From contig JACGCN010000040.1 in the NCBI GenBank assembly GCA_014905825.1, positions 369,218 to 433,217 on the forward strand: DNA of 64,000 nt. Direction: 5' to 3'. Shown here one piece after another: positions 1 through 10,406 of the stretch (position 1 is the first letter of the stretch; each line of letters opens with the position of its first letter). The DNA comes from Lyophyllum atratum. Taxonomy: Eukaryota; Basidiomycota; Agaricomycetes; Agaricales; Lyophyllaceae. The notes below the pieces were generated by a model. The model ran no database searches. It was not told the DNA's origin and worked only from the letters and a program-made list of their open reading frames with translations. The translations under genes and the position numbers were made by a program.

Positions 1-205
1 CGCACGGACCATAGCCCTAATTTAGCTGATTAAGGGGCGGGAGCAATGTTGAAGCGGTTTGTGATCTATAGCAAATTGATAAGATCGATCTCATTTACTA
101 ATAGGGTATTCGAAAGATCCCTACAAGGTCTCTACAATCCATTCAGAATATTTGCTGTCGCAGGAGCTTACATAGCGTCGAGATGCAGGAGGACCTACGT
201 CGAAT

Positions 206-877
206 ATGGATACCAGTACCATAATCGATCTATCCCACAAACTCGACTCCAACGTCCAGATTTACCCCGGTGACCCCCCATTCACCTGCACACCCTGCAC
301 CACCGTCGCGAAAGACGGATACAGCGTCCACTCCATCACCATCGGCTCACACACCGGCACGCACATCGATGCCCCCTCGCATTTTATCGCCAACGGCAAA
401 ACCATCGACCAGATCCCACTCCCGACGCTCATCGGTCCGCTCGTCGTCGTCGATCTCACGGCGCGTAACCTGCGGGATCGCCAGGTGATCACCTGGGCAG
501 ATATCGAGCCGTCCGCCGAGCTTATGCATCCAGGTGTGATCTTGGTGCTGCACACTGGATGGTCAGCGTACTGGGGCACGCCGAAATATTATGACCACCC
601 ATTTCTTGCGAGGGAAGTGGCTACGAGAATCCTCGAGAGAGGTGTTCGTATCCTCGGCGTAGACACTCTCAACCCAGATGAGACACAGTATCAGGGTGTT
701 GGCGGTGGGGAAGGTTTTGGCGTACATGAAGTAATTCTGGGCGCTGGAGGCATTATTGCCGAGAACTTGACAAACCTCGCAGCTGTTGACGGACACGACC
801 AGATTGCCCTTATCCCATTAAATCTTGAAGGAAGCGATGGGTCGCCTGTCAGAGCATTTGCGTGGAAAGCTAGCTGA
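206..877 (+). CDS. Cyclase / kynurenine-formamidase-like hydrolase
   Basis: A 223-residue protein of the metal-dependent cyclase family (PF04199), which includes kynurenine formamidase and related amidases or lactonases. The family metal-binding signature is clear as HTGTHIDAPSHF near residues 50-61, preceded by the usual N-terminal 'IDLSHKLD...YPGDPP' strand. A 'GVDTLNPDE' segment near residue 150 and 'VHEVILGAGGIIAENLTNL' near residues 175-193 match the second half of the fold. The ATG at 206 is followed at once by the conserved N-terminal strand, and the reading frame runs to TGA at 877 with no intron, unlike nearly every other gene here. Length fits the family. The physiological substrate cannot be read from sequence; a formamidase role in tryptophan catabolism is only a possibility. 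No functional partner lies beside it. Confidence 0.85.
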   Translation: MDTSTIIDLSHKLDSNVQIYPGDPPFTCTPCTTVAKDGYSVHSITIGSHTGTHIDAPSHFIANGKTIDQIPLPTLIGPLVVVDLTARNLRDRQVITWADIEPSAELMHPGVILVLHTGWSAYWGTPKYYDHPFLAREVATRILERGVRILGVDTLNPDETQYQGVGGGEGFGVHEVILGAGGIIAENLTNLAAVDGHDQIALIPLNLEGSDGSPVRAFAWKAS

Positions 878-1050
878 AAACAATGGAAATGTATCGGCGT
901 GGGGGTTGGATGTATAGAGGTGTGTTACTACGTAGCAGTAGTAGTGTAAGTAGTCGTCAAAATTGCATGAACCATCAAGGACATTATGATTATCTATCTA
1001 TCCATTCCTGAGTTACTTCAAAAGCATTCTAGGTTTCTGTATGGCGTGAG

Positions 1051-3966
1051 TTATCGTGATCTCTCTATGAGGGCTATGGCGTCGGCAACATTTTCCCGGA
1101 AAGCATCGGCACCCAGGAGGTCGACGATGCCAGCTTTGACAAACGTTTCACGAGGTCCTGGTGCCAGGTGTGTGATGAACAAACCGACACCGCGACTCTG
1201 GAATAAGAAGTACGTCAGCGACTATAGATGCCTACGTGTAAGGGGAGGAACACACCTTGTACTCTTCCAGCAGTTCGTACATGATTTGTGCAGCACTATA
1301 AGTAAGGATAGTCAAGCAGCGAAAGGCTCAAGAACAAGGATTAGACTTACGAGGCGTCTATGGATTCCACATCCGCCATATGAAACACAAGTACCGAAGC
1401 TTGCTGGCGGCGGGGATCTTCTGAGGGGTGGCTCTTATGAATACCATACAACTCGAGTCGCCGCAGTCGTTCTGCAGATTAAAGTGAGTAAACTGTACGT
1501 CCATAGAAAAGCGGCGTGTTATCTATACCTTTCAGCTGAGCAGTATTAGCTACAGAAAACGACGTCAATACTATATCAACGGCAATTGAAGGAAGCAGGT
1601 ACCGAAATCGAGGTTTTCGCGGATCCGGATAATCAGTGCACCTTCAACACTTTCCTCAGCCTCCGGATTCTCGTTTATCGGCTTCCACCGGTCAGTTCCA
1701 GGTATGCGCCCCTAGAAGGCGCAACACTTTGAGTATCAACGGAAGACACAGCGGACGATGCGGTAGGCTACTAACGAGGATCGCCATACGTGCCCTCGAG
1801 GACCGCCGTACAACCAGAAGCAAAGAGATGATCAAGCTAACAATAACGCCAACTTCGACATCCCAGACGATGGAGAAGACGAATGTGAGGGACATGAGCG
1901 CTAGGTCGACCCATGCACCCATCCTAGTGGCGACGAGAGTCAGCCCAGGCACAAGTATCTAGACATGGGAACGTACCTCCAGTAGTACATCACGTCATGC
2001 GGAGTCTCTACCAGGAGACTGAAGACGATCAAGCAGATACTGACCAAAGGTCGGTCATCGTTAGCCGCTTTCCGAAGAAAATCAGGAAAATAAAAACGAA
2101 CATGGATGCCAAAACGCATTTCGGGAGGAAGTACAACCACGGCAGGAGGAAGAAGGTCGCAAGAAGGATCACACCCGAGCATACGAGTGAAGCCATCTGC
2201 GTCCGGCCGCCTACATCGCCGTTGATTCGGGATCTATTGATACGAAGCTCAATAGACCAGTGTTTTCATGTAAGAAGTCGAGACGCACCGAGTGATGGAA
2301 CCATACGCCGGGAGGGTACCAGGTATGAACGAGCCGACAAGATTTGCAGCGCCTAACGCAACCAGCTCGCGGTTGGGGCTGATGATATAACCAAATCGGG
2401 CACCGTTCTGTTTAGCTGCGACAATGCTGTCCAAGAAACCGACAATAGAGATCATACTGTTCAAGGAAGACGGATAACATTCATAAGTAGGGTTCCTCAG
2501 CACGATTGTGAAAGGATCTAGAACTTACACAGCTGTAGATGTCGTTCGTCGAAGATACTGAAGGTTAGAAGATCGGACGGGGAACTGTACAAAGGAGCCT
2601 CCCGTGGTGATGGGCACCGCTCCGAGAATATCGACCCCTTCCTTGTCCCATCGAAATTCTCTGCACAATACTAAAAATCCGCCCGTTCTTAGTTTTGCTC
2701 ATAGTCAAGTCAAAGAGAGGTCCCACTTACTCGTAGATACGATAACGACTATCAAGACCTCCGGGATGCGATAGATCCACCAGAATCTTTTACACAGGTT
2801 TTTGATAAAGCGGAGAGCGATAAGAGCCGCCAGAGCGGTGAAGCTGATAATGGTCGTGCGAACGTTGGCTTTGGTGAAAGCATGCTCTATCAGGAAGAGT
2901 ACTTTGTCGAACGTCGTATCAGGGTGAAGGCTTCGCTGAAGAGGGACAAGACCGAACATCGGAATGAGTTGCTCGCTGAGTCAATCTGATCAGCATGCGC
3001 GACTTAAGCAATGATGCGGACATACATCATGATCACAACCGCCACAGCGGTGATGAAGCCTCGCAGAAGTGCTCTGCTCAGGACAACATCAATAAACCCC
3101 AGCCTGAAGAAGCCGAGCAAGAACGAAATCAGGCCAACCTAGAAGACCTTCATGAATAACGCGAAGTAGAAAGGTTCAAACTATTGCGCACCTGAAAAGT
3201 GATGATCGTCGCCACACCAATCCCTATCCCGTCTGACGCTGAATCATCACCGCCTGGTACATCATGCCGGATATCGGTAACAGCCTGTCCAAGCAGCAAG
3301 CTCAGAGCTGCTTCCGGCGCAACGTTCAGTTGTCGAGAAGTTCCTAGGAAAGCGTACACAATGCCAGGAATTGACGCCGAGAACTTGAAGTTGTCAGCAT
3401 GGGCGGAACATGATGCGCCAAGGAAAATCGGCATACCAACCCAGTACGAGGGCTTAGCTTTGCCAGCGACGTGGCGTAACTAACGGACTGTGGAATGAGC
3501 ATGCTCGCCACTGTGATCCCAGCGAGTACATCCCCGCCTAGCCTGTTGGACAATGAGTGACCAGAAGTGTCGTGAAGCCAGGATAAGTGCTCACAAAGAC
3601 GGAGAATAGTTGGGTATCCATGAAAAGGCTGGGATGTAGTATTTGATCTTCCTTGCCAGCGCCGATGTTTGCTTCTTTTGTCTGTCATCATCTGGACCTA
3701 AGGATACCAAGTTCATTCAGTGTCACGTTCAAAGCGCTTCCCCAGCCCATAGCGCGACGCCTGCGTCGCACGAGAGCATACTAAGCTGCAGACTCACCAG
3801 TCACTGAAGAAGACACACTGCCGTACCGTACATCTCCTAGTTCGTCCACGCTGCTGTCAAGGAGTGCAGTCCGTTCCTCGTGGGTAGCATCGATATCCAT
3901 GACGGAGCTCGAAGCGGAGGTGTTCAGAGATCGACCGAAGTCCTGAGCTCTGAGATACCCGGACAT
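1051..3966 (-). CDS. SulP-family sulphate permease with STAS domain
   Basis: A plasma-membrane anion transporter (sulphate/H+ symporter type). Read on the minus strand, a ~60-residue acidic N-tail starts at ATG 3966 (MSGYLRAQDFGRS), then comes the pre-helix motif KYYIPAFSWIPNY, the first helix GGDVLAGITVASMLIPQSVSYA (3540-3470), and the SulP helix around SRQLNVAPEAALSLLLGQAV (3270-3340). Membrane segments follow down to about 2250. The C-terminal STAS domain lies at 1750-1051; ASVLVFHMADVESIDAS (~1380) and GIVDLLGADAFRENVADAI (~1100) are typical of it. The stop is TAA at 1051. There are many short introns. Near 3690-3735 the frame between RYGLGKRFER and PDDDRQKK can be joined only by a 29-base 'intron', which is unusually short. 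Sulphate is the usual substrate, but oxalate or molybdate transport in the same family cannot be excluded. Confidence 0.88.
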
Positions 3967-4265
3967 TGTAAAGACTCTTATAAAGCCAGAGAAGGATGTG
4001 GTTGGAAATGAGCACACCGAGATTCTAAACGCGTGGCATGAGCCTATGTATGTAAGGAACTTCAAGAGCTTGTTCGGCTAATTTCATCTTCGGAACTCGG
4101 CCGCGGATTCCGCTGGACGAGGTCCGGCAGGGTCCAATCGGGAGGGCATAGAGTTCACTGTGGGCCGCAGCGACACCGTTTGAAGATGGAGGGCATCTAT
4201 TCCCAATGTATATACGAGTACCTTCACCCGGGGTATTGGTATCTATTCTAGTCCAGAATACAAAA

Positions 4266-5686
4266 TTAAAGATCATACTCATAAAATCCTTTGCCGTTTT
4301 TCTTCCCATACCACTGGGCGTCAACCATCCGCTCAAGAAGGACGCTGGGTCGGTATTTTGAATCACGAGTTCCCTCGTATAACGTCTGCTGAATAGCAAG
4401 GCAAGTATCAAGGCCGATGCTAAATATAGGCGTATGAGAAGATGAGAAAGGCACAAGCAGATCATAAGAGGATTAACGTACAAGTCAGCTGTTGGATAGG
4501 AGATGCGCCAGGGACATAGACGGGACATTTGATAGGAGAATGGGGTGGGTGAATCCGCGGGGCACAACGCAAGAATAGAGATAGCTTACCAAGTTGGAGT
4601 GGGCCCATGGGATGATTCATCCCCAACTTGAGGGTAGTGTCAATGTCGTCACGAGTTGCTGTTCCCTACGCCGCGACGAAGTGAGTCAAAGGCACGCAGC
4701 TGTTAAACGAGAATAAAACCTTCTCTAAACACATGATCGCCTGCAGAAGACAATAATTAAGCTTCGGTCCAGTAATGTTGCATGAAAGCAGTATACCTCA
4801 TTGATGAAGGGCATCAACAGTGCATTAGAAACGAAACCTGGGACGTCTTTTGATGTCGTCACCTCTGTTATTAAGTTCGATGACGGGTGAGAAAAGGATA
4901 TGAGAAATTAATGGTAAACAGCCGACCTTTCCCGCAAGCAGTGGCGAATGCGCGTGCTCGATCTAGGGTCTCCGGTGTTGTCTGCAGAGCAGAGATCAAC
5001 TCGACAAGTTTCTGTCATTACGGGCTTTGGGTTAGTCGTGAGTCACGTCATGAACGCGGAGGTTTACCATGACTGGAACAGGATTGAAGAAGTGTAGCCC
5101 TACGAAACACCAAGGTGTCAGATACCATAAGCCAAAGGCTGAGGGTGGAGTTCGAATACCTACGACGCGTCCTGCGCTGTTCTTGCCAGCCTCGCTTGCA
5201 GCACTTGTATTTTCGGGAATAGCAGCAGCAGCAATTTTTGTGATACTAATCGAACTAGTATTTGAAGCAAGGATAGCATCTGGCCTAAGTTCCGCCGCGA
5301 ACGACGCAAATATTGCTTGCTTCAATGGCAGAGATTCCGAGACCGCCTGTACACGCGTAAACAGCGCGTTTCAAACTTATGATATAAATAAACCATACCT
5401 CCACAACCATGTCAACGTCTCGAAAGCCTTTCACCCCGACGTCACTGCCAATGACACTGACACGGTCCCTTGCCTCCTTGGACTGCTCATTCGTGATACG
5501 TCCTTTGGCAACATCTTTGGCAAGGAGCTTGTCCATGAGGGAAAGACCCTTCTTCACTTGATCCGGGGAACGGTCATGGAGAAGAACAGGTACTTGGGCG
5601 CGAAGAGCCGCGACCAGTGCGATGCCAGTGCCCATTTGGCCCGCGCCCAGGACTCCCAGTGTGCGAATACCGTGCGCAATTGACAT
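4266..5686 (-). CDS. 3-hydroxyacyl-CoA dehydrogenase (short-chain, NAD-dependent)
   Basis: Oxidises L-3-hydroxyacyl-CoA to 3-ketoacyl-CoA, the third step of beta-oxidation, or acts as a 3-hydroxybutyryl-CoA dehydrogenase. The start at 5686 ([19 protein letters not shown]) leads directly into the Rossmann dinucleotide site GxGxMG. Next come [15 protein letters not shown] (about 5275-5230) and the active-site strand [11 protein letters not shown] (about 5085), which holds the catalytic His. The dimerising C-terminal domain shows [16 protein letters not shown] (about 4815) and ends ...[14 protein letters not shown] at 4266. Several short introns interrupt it. The C-terminus is not an SKL-type PTS1, so peroxisomal import by that route is not indicated and a mitochondrial or cytosolic location is possible. 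Its 5' end faces that of the carrier gene at 5924, 237 bases away. Confidence 0.9.
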
Positions 5687-5923
5687 TTTGAGGGCTTGAA
5701 TGGAGGAATAGATTGGCAGAAGAATAGAAGGAGGGCAATGGTCCGGACTTGGTGTTGGGACTCGGACCTCGATGTCGCGATGCTTTGGGCCAGACACGTG
5801 AAAACGACATGAGGCTCGAATGATAACAAGAACAAAGAGAATGGTTCCATGCCGTGACGTCACTCCAAGTTTCCCTTTTAAGGATAACGACGATGTTGCT
5901 GCTGATATTCAGGGATTCACACC
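5687..5923. promoter_or_regulatory. Shared intergenic (bidirectional) promoter region
   Basis: The 237 bases between two start codons that point away from each other: the acyl-CoA dehydrogenase (minus) and the Ant1-like carrier (plus). It must hold both 5' UTRs and both core promoters. No strong TATA box is visible. A pyrimidine/purine-mixed stretch and the sequence CCGTGACGTCACTCC (5852-5866), which contains the CRE-like palindrome TGACGTCA, is the clearest candidate element. Control by a common factor is inference from geometry. Confidence 0.5.
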
Positions 5924-7224
5924 ATGACCAGCACCCTTCCTCCTCTGGTCCAAGCATTCTCTGGTGCAATCGGTAGCGCATCAGCAAACATTCTCACATA
6001 CCCACTAGATCTCATAACGGCTCGTGTCCAGCTTGATCCGCCAGGGAGTACACAGAAACGTCGGGGACTGCTGCGAGCGTTAGACATAAGCCGACATATA
6101 GTCAGGAAAGACGGTATTTCGGCACTTTATGACGGGATATGGACGGATACAGGCGCTACACTCTTGTCAAAGTATGCATTGCCGCGCTAGAATTTGCCTA
6201 TGTCAAACTAACTGTTCCTTGGCAGCTTTCTCTACTTTTATTTCTATTCATTTCTTCGCTCGCTATCCACAACAAGAGTCCTTAATTTTCGAGCAGCAAG
6301 GAAAGGCGGCAATATTCCTCCACATAAACCTTCCATGCTTGAAGAGCTTGTTCTCGGTTTCATCGCGGGAGTCGCATCTCGCGCCGTATCTACTCCACTC
6401 AACATAATCACGCTCCGCCTCCAAGTCGAAGGTGCGACAGACCATGATGACGGTGATAGCGATAGGATAGGGACTGCAAAGGACGGTGGAATGGTCGCTG
6501 CCGTCAAACATATATACGAGGAATCGGGTTTAATTGGTTTCTGGCGAGGTACGCCCATCCGTCGCCTTTGGTGAACACACTTACATTCTTGACGTTACTC
6601 CAGGATTCGAAACAACGGCGCTTTTATCACTAAACCCGTCCATTACTCTGGCCTTCTTCCAGCTCTTCCGGCGCTTTCTTACCTTCGCGCGCTCCTCTAA
6701 GGATAGGAATCCTATCCTTGCTATCAAAAATGCCAGAAACAGGGCTAGCTCTGGTGCGCTAGTCGATCCGTCTCCCACCGAAGCTTTCTTCGGAGCAGCT
6801 TTCTCCAATTCAATCGGTTCGTCTTCTCACACCTATCGCATCTTAAATTGTATAGAAATAATTCGCTTCTTTAATAGCTGTGGCGCTTCTGTACCCAATA
6901 CTCTTAGCGAAGACCCGCCTCCAGGCATCATCCACAACTTCGTTGCCCGATATAATGATTGACGCGTATCACGGCAAGGACACCTTCTCCACCATGCGCC
7001 GCAAGCTCCAGAAAGAGAAGAACGTAAAACCAGGTCCATGGGGGCTCTACCAGGGCCTTGAAGTACAGATTCTGAAAGGCTTTTTGAGCCAAGGCGTAAC
7101 ATTCCTCGTGAAAGGAAGGTGAGATTAGACGTGGTTTCTCGTGGTCCAGTACTTAAGATGGCCTCTTTTCAGGATCGAACAAATGATCGTAGATGCATAT
7201 TTAAGACGAAGACATCGATCCTAA
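5924..7224 (+). CDS. Peroxisomal-type adenine nucleotide carrier (Ant1/PMP47-like, SLC25 family)
   Basis: A six-helix mitochondrial-carrier-family protein. All three signature helices are readable: YPLDLITARVQLDPP (exon 1, ~6000), TPLNIITLRLQVEG (~6395) and YPILLAKTRLQASS (~6885), each matching Px[D/x]xx[R/K]x[K/R/Q]. The first repeat is ordered as in PMP47/Ant1 proteins, and the third signature with a non-acidic residue (YPILLAKTRLQ) also fits that subfamily better than ADP/ATP carriers of mitochondria. The start at 5924 gives MTSTLPPLVQAFSGAIGSA, typical for the family. The last exon (after the intron ending ~7173) reads RIEQMIVDAYLRRRH and stops at 7222-7224. Ant1 imports ATP into peroxisomes to activate fatty acids, which fits the divergent beta-oxidation neighbour. 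The subfamily call is inference from motifs. Confidence 0.82.
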
Positions 7225-7592
7225 GTATACCCCTGAACAAATATTGTAACCTAATTCAAATCTACGTCCCAGTCAGCAGAACTAATGTTCATACCCATAT
7301 ACCATATGTTGCATGCAATGTACAGATTAACACAAGCAACGTGTAGACGGTGGCAAGCACCTAAACAAAATGCCGAGTCCATCAGCCGTGCCGGCTTCTG
7401 TGTCGTCTCAAGTTAAAGTACCAGATATCGAAAGAAGCGACCTAAGTTGTCCGACTGCTAGTACGTACAGCAACAAGGTGTCAACGCTTGAACTTCAGAT
7501 TTCGACGAATAGGAGTCCAGGAGAAAGCAACAGACGGGGTAATGATAAACTGGGATGTATAGTGTACAGTCCAACAACAACCACAAGGAATA
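7225..7592. other. Convergent intergenic region
   Basis: The 3' regions of the carrier (plus) and the first carboxylesterase (minus) face each other here. Only short, unrecognisable open frames are present and no RNA or repeat was seen. Confidence 0.6.
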
Positions 7593-9530
7593 CTAATTGA
7601 TAGCAGCCCCAGTCGGTATCAGCAAACCAGTCAGCTGTGCATTCACCGAAGCCAAAGTCGGCGCGAAATTGCATAGGAAGTCCACCAGCTGGCCTTGCGT
7701 AAAGACAGCACCCGTCTGGTTGAAGAAATTCCCCAGCTGAGCGAGAGTCGTTGTATTCGGGGAGTAAGCTGGCCAGCCCATGTTTGCCAGTCCGCGTTGA
7801 GGATCACGAGCGAACGCCACCCACGCCCCTTGGATGAATTTCGAAAGTGCGATTTCGGTACTGGTGGCAGGGGGGGTTGGGTTCGCACTGTAGGTACCAA
7901 AGACCATCGGAATTTCGGAGGCATGATAGGCGCGGAGGTCCGGACGGGTGGAGATGTCGGGAAAGACACCTAGGAGGATTGTCGGTCACCAGAGTGCAAG
8001 TAGCGATAGCGAATGGCCACGTACCTTGATATTGGTACCTCCAAGTAGGAATACCAGCTCTTACACGATCGCTCGCAGACTTCCCAGTAGAGCAGGTGAA
8101 CGACTATCTCTCACGTTGAGAATTACCATGTTAATCGACATAGCGACCGTCTCACCTGGGTTTGAAGATCTGCCAAAAGCTCCGTCAACGTCGGGATGAC
8201 CACTCCGGCAGCCACCTCTTGGGCATCGACAACAAAAATGTCTCCTTCATGTGCAGTAGTTCCTCCGAGGAGTGGTACATGAAGAAAGTTACCAGAACCC
8301 GCGCGAGCGGCGGTATCCGAAAAGATGGTGATGTCTAAGGAACATGGAGTATTGGTTATGTTGAGGCATTATTAGAATCTTACCATCCACGGCGAGACCG
8401 AAGTTGGTATTGGTGCTGATTACTGCGTCTTCTAGCTTTCTGAAGGGAATCTGCTTCATACAGGTCAGCTGTGCGGCATCAGTCACTGTCGAAGAGTCAG
8501 TGAGTCGTGACGCGGTACAGAAATGGGCCAAACGGTTTACCATTGCCGCATCCAACGACGCTTGCGACTACGTTCCAGGAAGTAGCACCCGGGGTCGATG
8601 TGCTCGCCCTCAAGCCTAGACTATAGCAAACCATCAGACCTTCAACAATATCAGTATCAAAACACCAAATTCAGCGCACCTTCCTGATTGCTCAATGACA
8701 CCTACGCAAAGAAAACAGCGATCAGTCAAAGTAGCATAGTAACTTAAATCCTGTGTACCTTTCACTCTCGTATCCTGCGGATGTGCGAAAGTGTACGCAT
8801 CGATTGCTACACCTCCAGCACTCTGACCGAATAAAACGATGCGTTCGGGGTCACCGCCAAACGCAGCGATATTGTCATGCACCCATTGGACAACAGCGTC
8901 TAGATCGAGGAGACCAAAGTTCTGGGACTGCGTGTTGTTGGCGAGTTGCGGTGCGTTCGGGAATCCGAATATATTGAGTCGGTAGTTGAACGTCACAACG
9001 AGGATGTCATCGTTGTCTCGCACGATATTTTGACCATTGTATGTAGGGATATTGCTCTGCGTGCAGTGAACGTGAATCAACGTATCGCATAGAAGAGGAT
9101 TTCAACATGTACGCACCGTACCGAATTGGAAGCCACCACCATAGACCCACAAGAGCACTGCCGTGCGCTGCTTCCTCCTTACACTCGGAGTCCAAATATT
9201 AACCGTCAAGCAGTTCTCTGATTCTGGAACGAATATGTCCGAATCTCTTGCGCCCGCAAGTCTCAGGAACTCGACATTTCCGGGGTTGAACGCCTGGAGG
9301 CATGAATCACTGAAGTTAGTGGCACGGAAAGGTCGGATGTGTGTCGGAGGCAGCCTCGGGGCCTCCCAACGATTGGCGACAGCGAAGGGAACACCTAGGA
9401 ACTGTCGTACTGTAGGGTTCACAAGAGTCCCGAGAACGCCGCCCTGCCGAGTGGGCACGAGTAAACCCTCTAGCTGAGCATACGTGGAAGACGCTAAAGT
9501 CAGAGTCAAAGCGATAAATTGGAGTAGCAT
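7593..9530 (-). CDS. Secreted type-B carboxylesterase, copy 1 (catalytic acid apparently replaced)
   Basis: An alpha/beta-hydrolase of the carboxylesterase/cholinesterase family. The ATG at 9530 opens a signal peptide (MLLQFIALTLTLASSTYAQ), better than the upstream in-frame ATG at 9605, which precedes it with a polar stretch. Order of motifs: VRQFLGVPFAVANRWEAP, the disulphide strand SENCLTVNIWTP, oxyanion loop WVYGGGFQFG (~9150), FNYRLNIFGFP, and nucleophile elbow ERIVLFGQSAGG (~8830). HEGDIFVV (~8240) and the His motif AYHASEIPMVF (~7920) follow. Where the tandem copy at 10407-12333 has GAEDEASG, this one reads DAQEVAAG: the Glu expected as charge-relay acid is Val (GTG, 8213-8215). It may therefore be weak or inactive, or the adjacent Glu may substitute. 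The gene holds about six short introns and ends at TAG 7593. Confidence 0.88.
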
Positions 9531-10406
9531 TCTGTTGTGGAGGCCAGTGGAGGCCTGATGGCTCTGGCTTAAGATACCAGGCGAAATTGACTTTAACGCC
9601 TCCAATACCCGCTCAGTGCCGGGTGCTGAAGCCTGCCATGTTTGGTATTACGAGAGGGGGGATGACCATTCTGAATAGCCCATGAGAGATTGAGAAATAT
9701 AGAGACTTACCAGTCCGGGAGCAATCCGGTGAGCATATTGGGCGGGTGTTATCACTGTATCGGCTGCAGTAGCTTCACATAGCCGGCTTGTTCGCTCATA
9801 CAGGTAGATATTGATTCTGTGGTTTGTAAAAGGTTATCATTGAGGACGTCGAGCCATTATTCGAGGTCTTGGAAATACCGAGGACGGCTTATGTTAGGGG
9901 AAGGGTAAGAGAATGGCTACTATCCTCGACGAGATGTCACGTACCTTGTCATATATCATAATCCTCCTTCAATCCCATTTCGAAGCCAGTCGGCACCTCC
10001 ATTCCCCTTGTGACCTTCCGTTCTCTTGGCGACGTCAAGCTCAAGGGCGTCGAGAACCGAACGTCATGTGTACCCCTCGTCAGATTCCCCCATTCTCTCA
10101 AAGAGGATCCTTCGTCGCGGGTGCAAACGAAAGAAGAAGTTCAAGATTCATCTGCTGTGACTGGCAATCCGAATTCCGGTACCTGAAGCACTCGACGTGG
10201 AGGGCTCGTGACCCAAGGCTGGGTGCTTTGTGGGTGTGATGACCAACGGGGCACGACTGACATGGGCGCCGGACTTTCTAAAGTCTGTCAGATTGAGCGC
10301 CTCGAACTGTCGAGACGGAGGACTTTTCATTAATACCCCTACCTACATACATGTAGCTTCCTAAAGGCATACACCTCGACTTGGATTTCTGGTTCTTCAA
10401 CGATAA
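9531..10406. other. Intergenic region between tandem esterases
   Basis: It holds the 5' flank of esterase copy 1 and the 3' flank of copy 2. Open frames here are short and show no domain. No leftover exon of a third esterase copy was recognised. Confidence 0.55.

Noticed and set aside
5069..5683. Plus-strand frame of 204 codons
   Set aside because: Lies opposite the acyl-CoA dehydrogenase exons, whose motifs are unmistakable; it has no domain.
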